Positions 7,508 through 15,543 of a stretch of 64,000 bases of DNA are shown here, piece after piece. This stretch comes from Candidatus Korobacter versatilis (GTDB lineage: Bacteria > Acidobacteriota > Terriglobia > Terriglobales > Acidobacteriaceae), in contig JACPNR010000009.1 of the NCBI GenBank assembly GCA_016185395.1, positions 1 to 64,000 on the forward strand, in the 5' to 3' direction. The number at the start of each line of letters is the position of its first letter. The stretch's first letter is position 1. The notes under the pieces are model-generated. The model made no database searches and was not told the origin of the DNA. It worked only from the letters and a program-made list of their open reading frames with translations. Made by a program: the position numbers and the translations under genes.

Positions 7508-8530
7508 CTACTTCCCTGCCGCCGCCGGCTGCGATTCCGGGACCTTCACGTTGCGCAGGAACTCCGCTGCGGCTTCCGGCAACACCACGTTGATGAACAT
7601 GCCGGACCCGAGCTCAAAGCCAGCGACCTTGGTGAGCCGCGGGATGACGCTGATGTACCAGTGGTAATACTTCACGCCAGCATTCTCCGCCGGAGCGGTA
7701 CGGATGGCGTAGTTGAAATCCGGATTTTCGAGGCCGTGATAAAGCTTCGCGAGCAGCGACTTCATCACCCCTGCGAGGTCGACTACCTCTTCTTCCCTGA
7801 TGTCTCCGAAGCTCGCCATGTGGCGCTTGGGATAGATGTGCGTGACGAACGGCGTGGGCGAGGCGAACTGTTCCATGGCCAGGAAGTGCGGGCTGCTGAT
7901 GACGATGCGCGAGCCCTCGGAAAGCTCTTCCGCATTTAGTTCGCAGAAGACGCACTCGCCGTACTCATCGTAGTGGCGCAGCGCTTCGTGGAAACGTTCG
8001 CGCACCTGGTGCGAGATGACGGGGATGGCGATCAACTGCGAGTGCGGGTGCTCGAGGCTGGCGCCCGCGGTGCCGCCATGGTTCTTGAAGATGATGACCT
8101 GCTGGATGCGCGGGTCCTGGCTGATCTCGTTATAACGCATCTTGTAGGCGCGCAGGATGTTCGCGACGTGGGCCTCGGGAAGCAGCGCGGTGGTGAGGTT
8201 GTGCTGGCGTCCTTCGACAATCACGTCGTGGATACCGACGCCGTTCATGGTCCGGCGCGAGCGCTCGATCTTGCGCGTGGGCTCGCCTTCGCGGGCCAGC
8301 GCGGAGAACTTGTTCGGGACCACGCGGATCTGCCACCTGCCGTCGTGGTCGATGTGCATGATCTCCGGCGGCGCCTGCGCCTCGTTGCCGGCGCAGAAGG
8401 GGCAGTTCTCGGAATACTCCGGCAGCGGCTTGATGTCGCGCTTCACGCTGAGCTGTTCCGGGCGCTTGGCGCGCTCGGTGGCGATGATCACCCACTCCTT
8501 GGTGACCCGGTTCTGGCGTAATTCTGGCAT
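7508..8530 (-). CDS. galT: Galactose-1-phosphate uridylyltransferase
   Basis: GalT swaps UMP between UDP-glucose and galactose-1-phosphate in the Leloir pathway. The 340-residue protein has the active-site HPHSQ within a LEHPHSQLIAIP segment, zinc-ligand cysteines in CPFCAGNE and CVFCELN, and a second HIT-like half with YHWYISVIPRL. The ATG at 8530 is favoured by an upstream GAGG; an upstream in-frame codon adds 12 residues without support. No other Leloir gene is nearby. It is divergent from asd. Confidence 0.92.
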   Translation of the reverse strand: MPELRQNRVTKEWVIIATERAKRPEQLSVKRDIKPLPEYSENCPFCAGNEAQAPPEIMHIDHDGRWQIRVVPNKFSALAREGEPTRKIERSRRTMNGVGIHDVIVEGRQHNLTTALLPEAHVANILRAYKMRYNEISQDPRIQQVIIFKNHGGTAGASLEHPHSQLIAIPVISHQVRERFHEALRHYDEYGECVFCELNAEELSEGSRIVISSPHFLAMEQFASPTPFVTHIYPKRHMASFGDIREEEVVDLAGVMKSLLAKLYHGLENPDFNYAIRTAPAENAGVKYYHWYISVIPRLTKVAGFELGSGMFINVVLPEAAAEFLRNVKVPESQPAAAGK

Positions 8531-8701
8531 GGCAGGCCTCTTTGTCCAGCAAAGCTGGGCCAGCAAAACATTGGGGGCGGCTGGCGGATCGTGCTGCGGA
8601 GCATACCAAATGGGCCCTCCCGAGCGGGCGAAAAATGGCCGCGCGCGGCAGGATGGTAAAATCCTGCTTCACCTCATCGCCATGGCCCCCGGAAAGCACG
8701 C

Positions 8702-9766
8702 ATGCTGACGAGCAAGACTCCTGTTGGGATCCTGGGCGCTACCGGCATCGTCGGACAGCGCTTCATCCAGTTATTGGAGATGCACCCCTGGTTCGAGGTC
8801 GCGTGGCTCGCGGCCTCGGAGCGTTCCGCTGGACTGCCGTGCTCCAAGGCGGCCACCTGGCGGCTCAAGACGCCCATCCCCGAGCGCGTGGCGCAGATGA
8901 CGGTGTCGCCCGCCGACCCGGCTACCGCGCCGAAGATCATCTTCGCAGCGCTCGATTCGAAGGTCGCGCAGGAGCTGGAACCGAAGTTCGCCGAGGCCGG
9001 CTGCGCCGTGATCTCGAACTCGAGCGCGTTCCGCATGCAGGCCGATGTCCCGCTGGTGATCCCCGAGGTCAACCCGACGCACCTCACGCTGATCGATAAG
9101 CAGGCGTGGCGAAAGAAATCCGGCGGCTTCCTGGTGACGAACTCGAACTGCTCGGCGATGGGCCTGGTGCTGGCGCTCGCGCCCTTGCAACAGAAGTTTG
9201 GAATAGAGAAAGTGTTTGTGGTGACGATGCAGGCGGTCTCGGGCGCGGGGTACCCGGGCGTGGCATCGCTCGACATCCTCGGCAACGTCATTCCTTTCAT
9301 CTCCAACGAGGAAGAGAAGCTCGAGATCGAGCCGCGTAAGATGCTGGGCAGCGTGAACGGCACCGGCGCCGTGCTCGCCGACCTGATCGTGAGCGCGCAG
9401 TGCAACCGGGTGGCGGTGGAAGACGGCCACACGGAATCAGTCTCGGTGAAGCTGAAGAAGCCGGCGAGTAAAGAGGAGATCATCGAGGCGTGGACGTCGT
9501 TCCGCGGACTGGCGCAGGAAAAGCGCTTGCCGAGCGCGCCCGACCAGCCCATCTTTTATGACCCCACTCCGGACCGTCCGCAGCCACGGCTCGACGTGGA
9601 GCGCGGCGCCGGGATGAGCACGAGCATCGGCAGGCTGCGGCCGTGTCCGCTGCTCGACTGGAAGTTCACATTGCTATCGCACAACACCGTCCGTGGCGCC
9701 GCCGGCGCTGCTCTGCTGAATGCGGAGCTCCTCTACGCGCAGGGCTACCTGGGTAAACACGAATGA
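8702..9766 (+). CDS. asd: Aspartate-semialdehyde dehydrogenase
   Basis: The enzyme reduces aspartyl-4-phosphate to the semialdehyde, the branch point to lysine/DAP, threonine and methionine. The 354-residue chain has the NADP-binding GILGATGIVGQRF at its start and the catalytic Cys150 in TNSNCSAMG. Its overall form (PEVNPTHL, AVSGAGYPGV) matches the archaeal/fungal-type branch (TIGR00978-like), not the E. coli type. Its stop overlaps the start of lysC (ATGA), so it heads the lysine cluster. Confidence 0.95.
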   Translation: MLTSKTPVGILGATGIVGQRFIQLLEMHPWFEVAWLAASERSAGLPCSKAATWRLKTPIPERVAQMTVSPADPATAPKIIFAALDSKVAQELEPKFAEAGCAVISNSSAFRMQADVPLVIPEVNPTHLTLIDKQAWRKKSGGFLVTNSNCSAMGLVLALAPLQQKFGIEKVFVVTMQAVSGAGYPGVASLDILGNVIPFISNEEEKLEIEPRKMLGSVNGTGAVLADLIVSAQCNRVAVEDGHTESVSVKLKKPASKEEIIEAWTSFRGLAQEKRLPSAPDQPIFYDPTPDRPQPRLDVERGAGMSTSIGRLRPCPLLDWKFTLLSHNTVRGAAGAALLNAELLYAQGYLGKHE

Positions 9767-11136
9767 TCGTGATGAAGTTCGGCGGGACGTCGGTGGAGGA
9801 CGCCGCCGCCATCACGCGCGCGATGAAGATCGTGGAGCCGCGGCTCGGTGAGAAGCCGGTGGTAGTGGTCTCCGCCATGGCCAAGGTGACGGACCAGCTG
9901 GTCGCCTGCGCGAACTCGGCGGGAACAGGCGATCGCGAGGCGGCGCTCGGCATCTCGCGCCGGTTGCGCGAACGCCATTACAGCGCGGCCGGCGAGCTGT
10001 TGGGGACGGGCGTGTTCACGCAATTCCACAGCGAACTGGAGGCCGAGTTCGACGCGCTCGACGAACTCATACGCGGCATCTCGGCCGTCGGGGAACTCAC
10101 CCCACGCACGATCGACAACGTGCTTTCTTTCGGCGAGCGCATCTCCAGCCGCTTGGTGAACGCAGCGTTTTCCGCGCGCGGCATGGACACTTCCCTGGTC
10201 GATTCGCGGCAGTGCATCATCACCGATGACCGCCACACGCGCGCCACGCCGCTGTTCGACGACATCCATGACGCGCTCAAAGACACCGTGCAGCCGCTGC
10301 TGGAGCACGGCCGCGTGCCGGTGATGGGCGGGTTCATCGGCGCGACGAAGGAGGGCGTGCCGACGACCATCGGCCGCGGCGGCTCGGATTTTTCCGCCGC
10401 CATCGTGGGCGCGGGCCTCAACGCTTCCCGCATCGAGATATGGACCGACGTGGACGGCATGAAGACGACCGACCCGAACCTGTGTCCCGGCGCGCACCGC
10501 ATCAAGGTCATCAGCTTCGACGAAGCGGCGGAGCTGGCCTACTTCGGCGCGAAGGTGCTGCATCCGGCGACGCTGCTGCCCGCGGTGCAGAAGAACATTC
10601 CCGTCCTCATTCTCAACTCGCGCAATCCGAAGAATGAAGGCACACGCATCGCGGCGCGCGCTCCCGAGTGCAAGAACGTGTTCAAGGCCATCGCGGCGAA
10701 GAAGCGCATCACCATCGTGGACGTGGTCGCCACCCGCATGCTGGGCGCGCACGGCTTCCTCAAGGCCATCTTCGACATCTTTGACCGCCACCGCTGTGCC
10801 GTGGACGTGGTCTCGACCTCGGAAGTGAGCGTGTCGCTCACGGTGGACTCGAACGAAGCCATCCCGGCCATCGCCGCTGACCTGGGCAAGCTGGCGGACG
10901 TGAAGTACGAAGGGCGCAAGGCCATCGTTTGCTTGGTGGGCGAGAACATCCGCGGGACGCGCGGCCTGGCGGCGAAGGTGTTCGGCACCATCCCCGACGT
11001 GAACGTGCGCATGATCTCGCAGGGCGCGAGCGAGATCAACCTCACGTTCGTGATCGAGGAAGACGATGTGCCGCAGGTCGTGCGGCGCCTGCACGAGACG
11101 TTCTTCGCGGAAGTAGACCCGCGGGTCTTCGATTAG
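9763..11136 (+). CDS. lysC: Aspartate kinase, probably lysine-sensitive (LysC type)
   Basis: The enzyme phosphorylates aspartate, the first committed step of the pathway. The 457-residue length fits monofunctional LysC. The N-terminal kinase domain begins MKFGGTS (K5-S10) and includes GRGGSDFSAAIVGA. The C-terminal third carries tandem ACT domains (TRMLGAHGFLKAIFDIF and ENIRGTRGLAAKVF), the usual site for feedback inhibition. It begins in the ATGA overlap with asd and is followed by dapB after 29 bp. Confidence 0.94.
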   Translation: MIVMKFGGTSVEDAAAITRAMKIVEPRLGEKPVVVVSAMAKVTDQLVACANSAGTGDREAALGISRRLRERHYSAAGELLGTGVFTQFHSELEAEFDALDELIRGISAVGELTPRTIDNVLSFGERISSRLVNAAFSARGMDTSLVDSRQCIITDDRHTRATPLFDDIHDALKDTVQPLLEHGRVPVMGGFIGATKEGVPTTIGRGGSDFSAAIVGAGLNASRIEIWTDVDGMKTTDPNLCPGAHRIKVISFDEAAELAYFGAKVLHPATLLPAVQKNIPVLILNSRNPKNEGTRIAARAPECKNVFKAIAAKKRITIVDVVATRMLGAHGFLKAIFDIFDRHRCAVDVVSTSEVSVSLTVDSNEAIPAIAADLGKLADVKYEGRKAIVCLVGENIRGTRGLAAKVFGTIPDVNVRMISQGASEINLTFVIEEDDVPQVVRRLHETFFAEVDPRVFD

Positions 11137-11141
11137 CCGGA

Positions 11142-11147
11142 TACAAT
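11142..11147 (+). promoter_or_regulatory. Possible -10 box upstream of dapB
   Basis: TACAAT lies in the lysC-dapB gap, 18 nt before the dapB ATG, within GGATACAATCC. No good -35 hexamer is visible at the usual distance. It may be an internal promoter of the lysine cluster. Confidence 0.35.
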
Positions 11148-11165
11148 CCGGAGCTTAGAACAATC

Positions 11166-11861
11166 ATGCGTCTGCTCGTCCTAGGCCGTGGCAAGACCGG
11201 CGCGCTCGTCGCGGAAGTGGCGAAGGAGCGCGGGCATGACGTGCGCGTGCTGGGCGGCGCGGAGAACCCCGGCGGTGCGGCGCTCACTCCGGAGGCGCTC
11301 GCCGGCGTGGACGCGGTGATCGATTTCACCACGCCGCAGGCGGTGATCCCCAACATCATCGGCGCGATGCAGGCGGGCAAACCCATGGTGGTCGGAACCA
11401 CCGGCTGGTACGACAAGCTGGCCACCGTCCGCGAGCTGGTGCGCGAGAGCAACGGCAGCCTGCTGTACGCGCCGAATTTTTCCGTGAGCGTGAACCTGTT
11501 CTTCGAAGCCGCGCGCGCCGCGGCGCTGGCCCTGCAACACGGCTACGCGGCGCACATCGTGGAGCGCCACCACGCCCAGAAGAAGGATGCGCCCTCGGGG
11601 ACGGCCGCTCGCATCCAGCAGGTGGTGAAGGAAGCCAGCGGCAAGGAACTGGAGATCACGAGCATCCGCGAGGGCGACGTGATCGGGACGCACGTGCTGC
11701 TGTTCGATTCTCCCAACGACACCATGATGTTCACCCACGACGCCAAGTCACGCCGCGGATTCGCCGAGGGCGCGGTCATCGGCGCCGAATGGATCGCGGG
11801 CAAGCGCGGCTTCTTCGAGTTCAAGGACGTGCTCGCGCCTTCGCCCGGCCAACCCAAGTAA
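11166..11861 (+). CDS. dapB: 4-hydroxy-tetrahydrodipicolinate reductase
   Basis: DapB reduces hydroxy-tetrahydrodipicolinate with NAD(P)H. The 231-residue product is shorter than the usual 240-270. The nucleotide loop is LVLGRGKTG (residues 4-12) in place of the common GxxGRMG. The substrate motif ERHHAQKKDAPSGTA (133-147) is intact, with the catalytic His pair and Lys. The ATG at 11166 is the first start in frame after lysC. The short N-terminal half is the only oddity. Confidence 0.93.
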   Translation: MRLLVLGRGKTGALVAEVAKERGHDVRVLGGAENPGGAALTPEALAGVDAVIDFTTPQAVIPNIIGAMQAGKPMVVGTTGWYDKLATVRELVRESNGSLLYAPNFSVSVNLFFEAARAAALALQHGYAAHIVERHHAQKKDAPSGTAARIQQVVKEASGKELEITSIREGDVIGTHVLLFDSPNDTMMFTHDAKSRRGFAEGAVIGAEWIAGKRGFFEFKDVLAPSPGQPK

Positions 11862-11864
11862 ACT
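11859..11864 (+). promoter_or_regulatory. Possible -10 box for leaderless dapA transcript
   Basis: TAAACT overlaps the dapB stop codon and ends 6 nt before the dapA ATG. dapA has no Shine-Dalgarno sequence. The same spacing occurs at rph and thiG. Confidence 0.35.
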
Positions 11865-11870
11865 ACGCCT

Positions 11871-12773
11871 ATGAACTTACACGGCTGCGGCACCGCTCTC
11901 GTCACGCCCTTCAAGCAAGATGGCTCGCTCGACGAGGCCGCGCTGCGCTCGCTGGTGAAGTGGCAGGTGGAGAGCGGCATCGACTTCCTGGTCCCCTGCG
12001 GCACGACGGGCGAGACGCCAACGCTTTCGCAGGACGAGTGGACCCGCGTGATCGAGGTCACCATCGAGGCCGCCGGCACGAGCGTGCCCATCGTCGCGGG
12101 AGCGACCTCAAACTCCACGCGCGAGGCGGTGGAGCGCGCCAAGACCGTGGCGAACATCAAGGGCGTGAGCGCCATCCTTACCGCGTCGCCCTACTACAAC
12201 AAGCCGACGCAAGAGGGACAGTACCAGCACTTCAAAGCCATCGCGGAAGCGGTCGACAAGCCGCTGGTGCTCTACAACGTCCCCGGGCGTACGGCGGCGA
12301 ACATCGAGCCGGCGACGCTGGCACGCCTGGCCGAGGTCAAGAACGTTGCCGCGGTGAAGGAAGCGAGCGGCAACATCTCGCAGATCGCGGAAGTCTTCAA
12401 CGCGGTGCCGGATGACTTCCTGGTGTTCTCCGGTGACGACGCCATCACGCTGCCAGTGGTCGCGCTCGGCGGCATCGGCGTGATATCGGTCGCGTCGAAT
12501 GAGATCCCGGCGGAGATGGGCGCGCTGACGCGCGCCGCGCTGGCGGGCAAATGGGAGACGGCGCGGAAGCTGCAACGCAAGTACCTGCCGCTGATGCAGG
12601 CGAACTTCATCGAGTCGAACCCGATGCCGGTGAAAGCGGTGCTCGCGATGATGGGCCGCATCGAAGAGGTCTACCGCCTGCCGATGGTCCCGATGAAGAA
12701 GGATACGCGCGCGCGACTTGAGCAGATCGCGGCGGAGGCGGGACTCATCCAGGGACGCAAGGCGGCGGGTTAA
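11871..12773 (+). CDS. dapA: 4-hydroxy-tetrahydrodipicolinate synthase
   Basis: DapA condenses pyruvate with aspartate semialdehyde. The 300-residue TIM barrel shows PCGTTGETPTL (Thr45/Thr46), the Tyr108-Tyr109 pair in SPYYNKPTQEG, Tyr135/Arg140 in YNVPGRT and the Schiff-base Lys163 in AVKEASGN. It follows dapB by 9 bp without a ribosome site. Its TAA stop overlaps the stop of the convergent glycosyltransferase in the palindrome TTAA, so there is no spacer for a terminator. Confidence 0.96.
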   Translation: MNLHGCGTALVTPFKQDGSLDEAALRSLVKWQVESGIDFLVPCGTTGETPTLSQDEWTRVIEVTIEAAGTSVPIVAGATSNSTREAVERAKTVANIKGVSAILTASPYYNKPTQEGQYQHFKAIAEAVDKPLVLYNVPGRTAANIEPATLARLAEVKNVAAVKEASGNISQIAEVFNAVPDDFLVFSGDDAITLPVVALGGIGVISVASNEIPAEMGALTRAALAGKWETARKLQRKYLPLMQANFIESNPMPVKAVLAMMGRIEEVYRLPMVPMKKDTRARLEQIAAEAGLIQGRKAAG

Positions 12774-13831
12774 CCGGCGGTGGCGAGCAGGTCTTTGCGG
12801 TTACGCCGCACTACCTCGCGATAGAGACGCACGTACCCATCCAACATCATCGTGTGGGAGTGACGCGCGGCCACACGGGCGCGGCAGGCTTCCGGCTCGA
12901 ACTCGTGCATGCGAGCGATGGCCCGCGCCATCTCATCGACGGAATCGACCAAGAAGCCCGTCTCGCCATCGGCGACGATGTGCGCCAGCGCGCCGCAGCG
13001 GAAGGCGATGACTGGAGTGCCGCAGGCCATGGCTTCCATCGCGACCAGCGAACTGGTTTCCGCCACCTCGCTGGAAATGAGGACCGCGCGCGCACGCCGC
13101 AAGAGGTCGAGCTTCGCGGAAAAGGTCGGTTGGCGCACGAAGGACACGCGCCTGCCGTCGAGGTGCGGCGCAACCTCGCGCTCCCAGAAATCCATGTGAT
13201 AGCGGAAGGGATAGACATCGCCGGCAAGGATGATCTTCGTGCTCGCTTGGCGGGCGGCGGCGATGGCGAGGTGCGGTCCCTTCTCTTCGCAGACGCGGCC
13301 GAGCCACAGAACGAAATCGTCCTTCTCATTCCGCACTGGAAAGCGATCGAGCTCGATGCCGTTCTCGACGACGCCGACAAACCCCTGTAAGTCGCGAAAC
13401 TCTTCTGCCTGCGACTGTGATACGCAGTTGAAGAAGACGTTGGCGGGAGTGTCTGCGAACAGCTCGGGCGCATACATGTTCCGCGGCAGGTGTAGCGTGG
13501 CCAGGACCGGTAGCGGGACTTCCACCGCATGCCGCCAGAACGAGCCGCTGTGGTCGTGGATGATGTCGGGCGTTATAGCCCGGCTACGCAGCGCGTTTTG
13601 TATCGCCGACCACTGCTCACGCTCGCGCTGCTCGAGCCGGTCAGGACCATCTGCCGCGTCACCTGCCGGCACGAGCTCACCGGCGCAGCGCGAGCCGGTT
13701 GCCGCCGCCAAGGCCGTGTGATGTCCGCGCGCGTGCATTCCCCGCTCGACCGTGCTCAGTACCTGCTCGGCACCGCCACAGCTCTCCTCCCCCACAGCGA
13801 GCAGCGGATAAGCGATGTAAAGGACGCGCAT
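12770..13831 (-). CDS. GT4-family glycosyltransferase
   Basis: This 353-residue protein has the GT-B fold of retaining glycosyltransferases. It has an N-terminal SCGGAEQVLSTVERGMHARG segment, a C-terminal nucleotide-sugar half beginning LWLGRVCEEKGPHLAI, and the EVAETSSLVAMEAMACG signature. It would transfer a sugar from a nucleotide donor to an unknown acceptor in the cytoplasm. The ATG overlaps the stop of the deacetylase gene upstream (TGATG), so the two are coupled. The N-terminus does not look like BshA or MshA. Confidence 0.88.
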   Translation of the reverse strand: MRVLYIAYPLLAVGEESCGGAEQVLSTVERGMHARGHHTALAAATGSRCAGELVPAGDAADGPDRLEQREREQWSAIQNALRSRAITPDIIHDHSGSFWRHAVEVPLPVLATLHLPRNMYAPELFADTPANVFFNCVSQSQAEEFRDLQGFVGVVENGIELDRFPVRNEKDDFVLWLGRVCEEKGPHLAIAAARQASTKIILAGDVYPFRYHMDFWEREVAPHLDGRRVSFVRQPTFSAKLDLLRRARAVLISSEVAETSSLVAMEAMACGTPVIAFRCGALAHIVADGETGFLVDSVDEMARAIARMHEFEPEACRARVAARHSHTMMLDGYVRLYREVVRRNRKDLLATAG

Positions 13832-14619
13832 CAAGCGTGCTCCATGGGCGCGGCTTTTCCACCGAGGTGCGCCGAGAACGCCGCTGCCACTTCACTGCCG
13901 GTGATTCCCCACCGCCATGCCTCGTAGTTGAGCACGCCTGGATGCGGTGGCGCGGTGTAGTCATAGGCGGCGAGCGGACGGAAACTCTCCGTCGCGGCGA
14001 GGAAATGGTGCAGCACCTCGCGCTGCGAGACGTATTCGCCGAACATGCGCAGCTTCTTGTCCCATTCCTCCGGCGTGGGCTGGATGACGACCTCGGCGCC
14101 GGTGAGCGCGCGAAACGCCTGATTGACCAGCGCGCCATCGGTGGAGCGGTGATAAAGCGGAAACTCCCACACGGGCGCGCCGACGCGCCGAGCGGCAAGG
14201 AAGCCGAGCAGGCTGGCGGCATCGTGGTCGGGATGTCCGCCCTCGAAGGCGGTAACGAGCAACGCCTGCGGACGGACCTCGGCGACAACGGCATCGAGCC
14301 AGCGCTGCGCGTGCTCCAAGCTGCGGAAGAGTTCCTGATCGACCACGCCGTCGCAGAACCGCGCGCCGACAACGCCGGCGAGCGCGGCCGCCGCTTGCGC
14401 TTCGCGCCGGCGCATTGCGGCGTAGGCCAGGCGCGAGCCGTGGCGTGCCCAGAAATTGCGCAGGTGGGGAGCGCCATCGGTGAGGAACGCGACGGTAGGT
14501 TCGCGCATGCGCTGCAGCAGTATGCCGCAGCCCGCCGCTTCGTCATCGGGATGAGGAGCGAGCAGGAGAGTGCGTCCGAGTAGCGGGGCCAGCGCCGCGG
14601 CCGGGTCGTTCATTGCCAT
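13831..14619 (-). CDS. PIG-L (LmbE-like) family N-deacetylase
   Basis: PIG-L enzymes are zinc-dependent and remove acetyl groups from N-acetylglucosamine-type sugars. The zinc motif APHPDDEAAG (HPDDE at 23-27) and the second-half HPDH (129-132) are both present. The start is uncertain: ATG codons at 14619 and 14613 give a protein beginning just before the fold, whereas the longest frame reaches 14706 and would overlap divergent dapD. Translational coupling to the GT4 gene suggests sequential glycosylation and deacetylation of one glycoconjugate. Confidence 0.87.
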   Translation of the reverse strand: MAMNDPAAALAPLLGRTLLLAPHPDDEAAGCGILLQRMREPTVAFLTDGAPHLRNFWARHGSRLAYAAMRRREAQAAAALAGVVGARFCDGVVDQELFRSLEHAQRWLDAVVAEVRPQALLVTAFEGGHPDHDAASLLGFLAARRVGAPVWEFPLYHRSTDGALVNQAFRALTGAEVVIQPTPEEWDKKLRMFGEYVSQREVLHHFLAATESFRPLAAYDYTAPPHPGVLNYEAWRWGITGSEVAAAFSAHLGGKAAPMEHA

Positions 14620-14672
14620 TTTGGATGCAAACGGCAGCTCGGGTGCGGCTTTGTCCGCCAGAAACCGGCCTG

Positions 14673-14678
14673 TATACT
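14673..14678 (+). promoter_or_regulatory. Possible -10 box for leaderless dapD transcript
   Basis: TATACT lies 7 nt before the dapD ATG, within the short divergent region shared with the PIG-L gene. No ribosome site precedes dapD, so transcription from here would give an mRNA starting at or next to the ATG. Confidence 0.4.
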
Positions 14679-14685
14679 GCGCCGG

Positions 14686-15543
14686 ATGCCGGAAGCGCGT
14701 CTCCAAGAGATCCGCCAGCAGATCGAGCAGCTATTTTCCGCGACGACGCCCTCGGGCGACGCCTTGACCGGCGCGCGCGAAGTCTTTGGCGCCTTCCGGC
14801 AAGCGCTGGAACACGGCCAAATACGGGCGGCGGAGCCGGACGGCGCGGGCGGATGGCGCGTGAACGCGTGGGTGAAGCAAGGCATCCTACTCGGCTTCCG
14901 CCTGGGCGAACTGCTCGAGATGGGCGACCCGGGCGTGCTGAGCTTCGTGGACAAAGACACCTTCCCTGCGCGCGCGCTGCGTGTGGGCGACGGCGTGCGC
15001 GTCGTTCCCGGCGGTTCCGCGGTGCGGACCGGCGCGTACGTGGCGAAGTCCGTCATCTGCATGCCGCCGATGTACATCAACGTGGGCGCCTACGTGGACG
15101 AAGGCAGCCTGGTCGATTCGCACGCGCTCATCGGCAGTTGCGCGCAGATCGGCAAGCGCGTGCACGTGAGCGCGGCGGCGCAGATCGGCGGGGTGCTCGA
15201 GCCCGTGAACGCTTCTCCGGTGATCGTGGAGGATGACGCGCTCATCGGCGGCAACTGCGGCGTCTACGAAGGCACGCAAGTGAAGCGCCGCGCAGTGCTC
15301 GGCGCCGGCGTCGTCCTCACGCGGTCTACGCCGCTGTTCGATACCGTCCGCGGCGAGATCTATCGCGCGACGGAGGCGCAGCCGCTCATCGTCCCGGAGA
15401 ACGCAGTCGTCGTCCCCGGCGCTCGCGCGGTGACGAAGGGCAAAGGCAAGGACTGGGGACTCTCGCTCTACACTCCCGTCATCGTGAAGTATCGCGACGA
15501 GAAGACCGACCGCGGCGTGGAACTCGAGGACATCCTCCGCTAA
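14686..15543 (+). CDS. dapD: 2,3,4,5-tetrahydropyridine-2,6-dicarboxylate N-succinyltransferase
   Basis: DapD attaches succinyl from succinyl-CoA to tetrahydrodipicolinate, which places this organism on the succinylase branch of DAP synthesis. The 285-residue protein has the N-terminal helical domain (WRVNAWVKQGILLGFRLG) and then a left-handed beta-helix of hexapeptide repeats (about 105-205, including YINVGAYVDEGSLVDSHALIG and IGGNCGVYEG). Its TAA stop overlaps the ATG of the symporter gene (TAATG). Confidence 0.94.
   Translation: MPEARLQEIRQQIEQLFSATTPSGDALTGAREVFGAFRQALEHGQIRAAEPDGAGGWRVNAWVKQGILLGFRLGELLEMGDPGVLSFVDKDTFPARALRVGDGVRVVPGGSAVRTGAYVAKSVICMPPMYINVGAYVDEGSLVDSHALIGSCAQIGKRVHVSAAAQIGGVLEPVNASPVIVEDDALIGGNCGVYEGTQVKRRAVLGAGVVLTRSTPLFDTVRGEIYRATEAQPLIVPENAVVVPGARAVTKGKGKDWGLSLYTPVIVKYRDEKTDRGVELEDILR

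Noticed and set aside
8531-8701. Lysine riboswitch before asd-lysC
   Set aside because: The 171-bp divergent gap is too short for the roughly 180-nt lysine aptamer plus expression platform, and no conserved core was recognised.
12770-14619. Bacillithiol genes bshA and bshB
   Set aside because: Gene types fit, but the glycosyltransferase N-terminus and the deacetylase do not show BshA/BshB-specific features, and no bshC is present.
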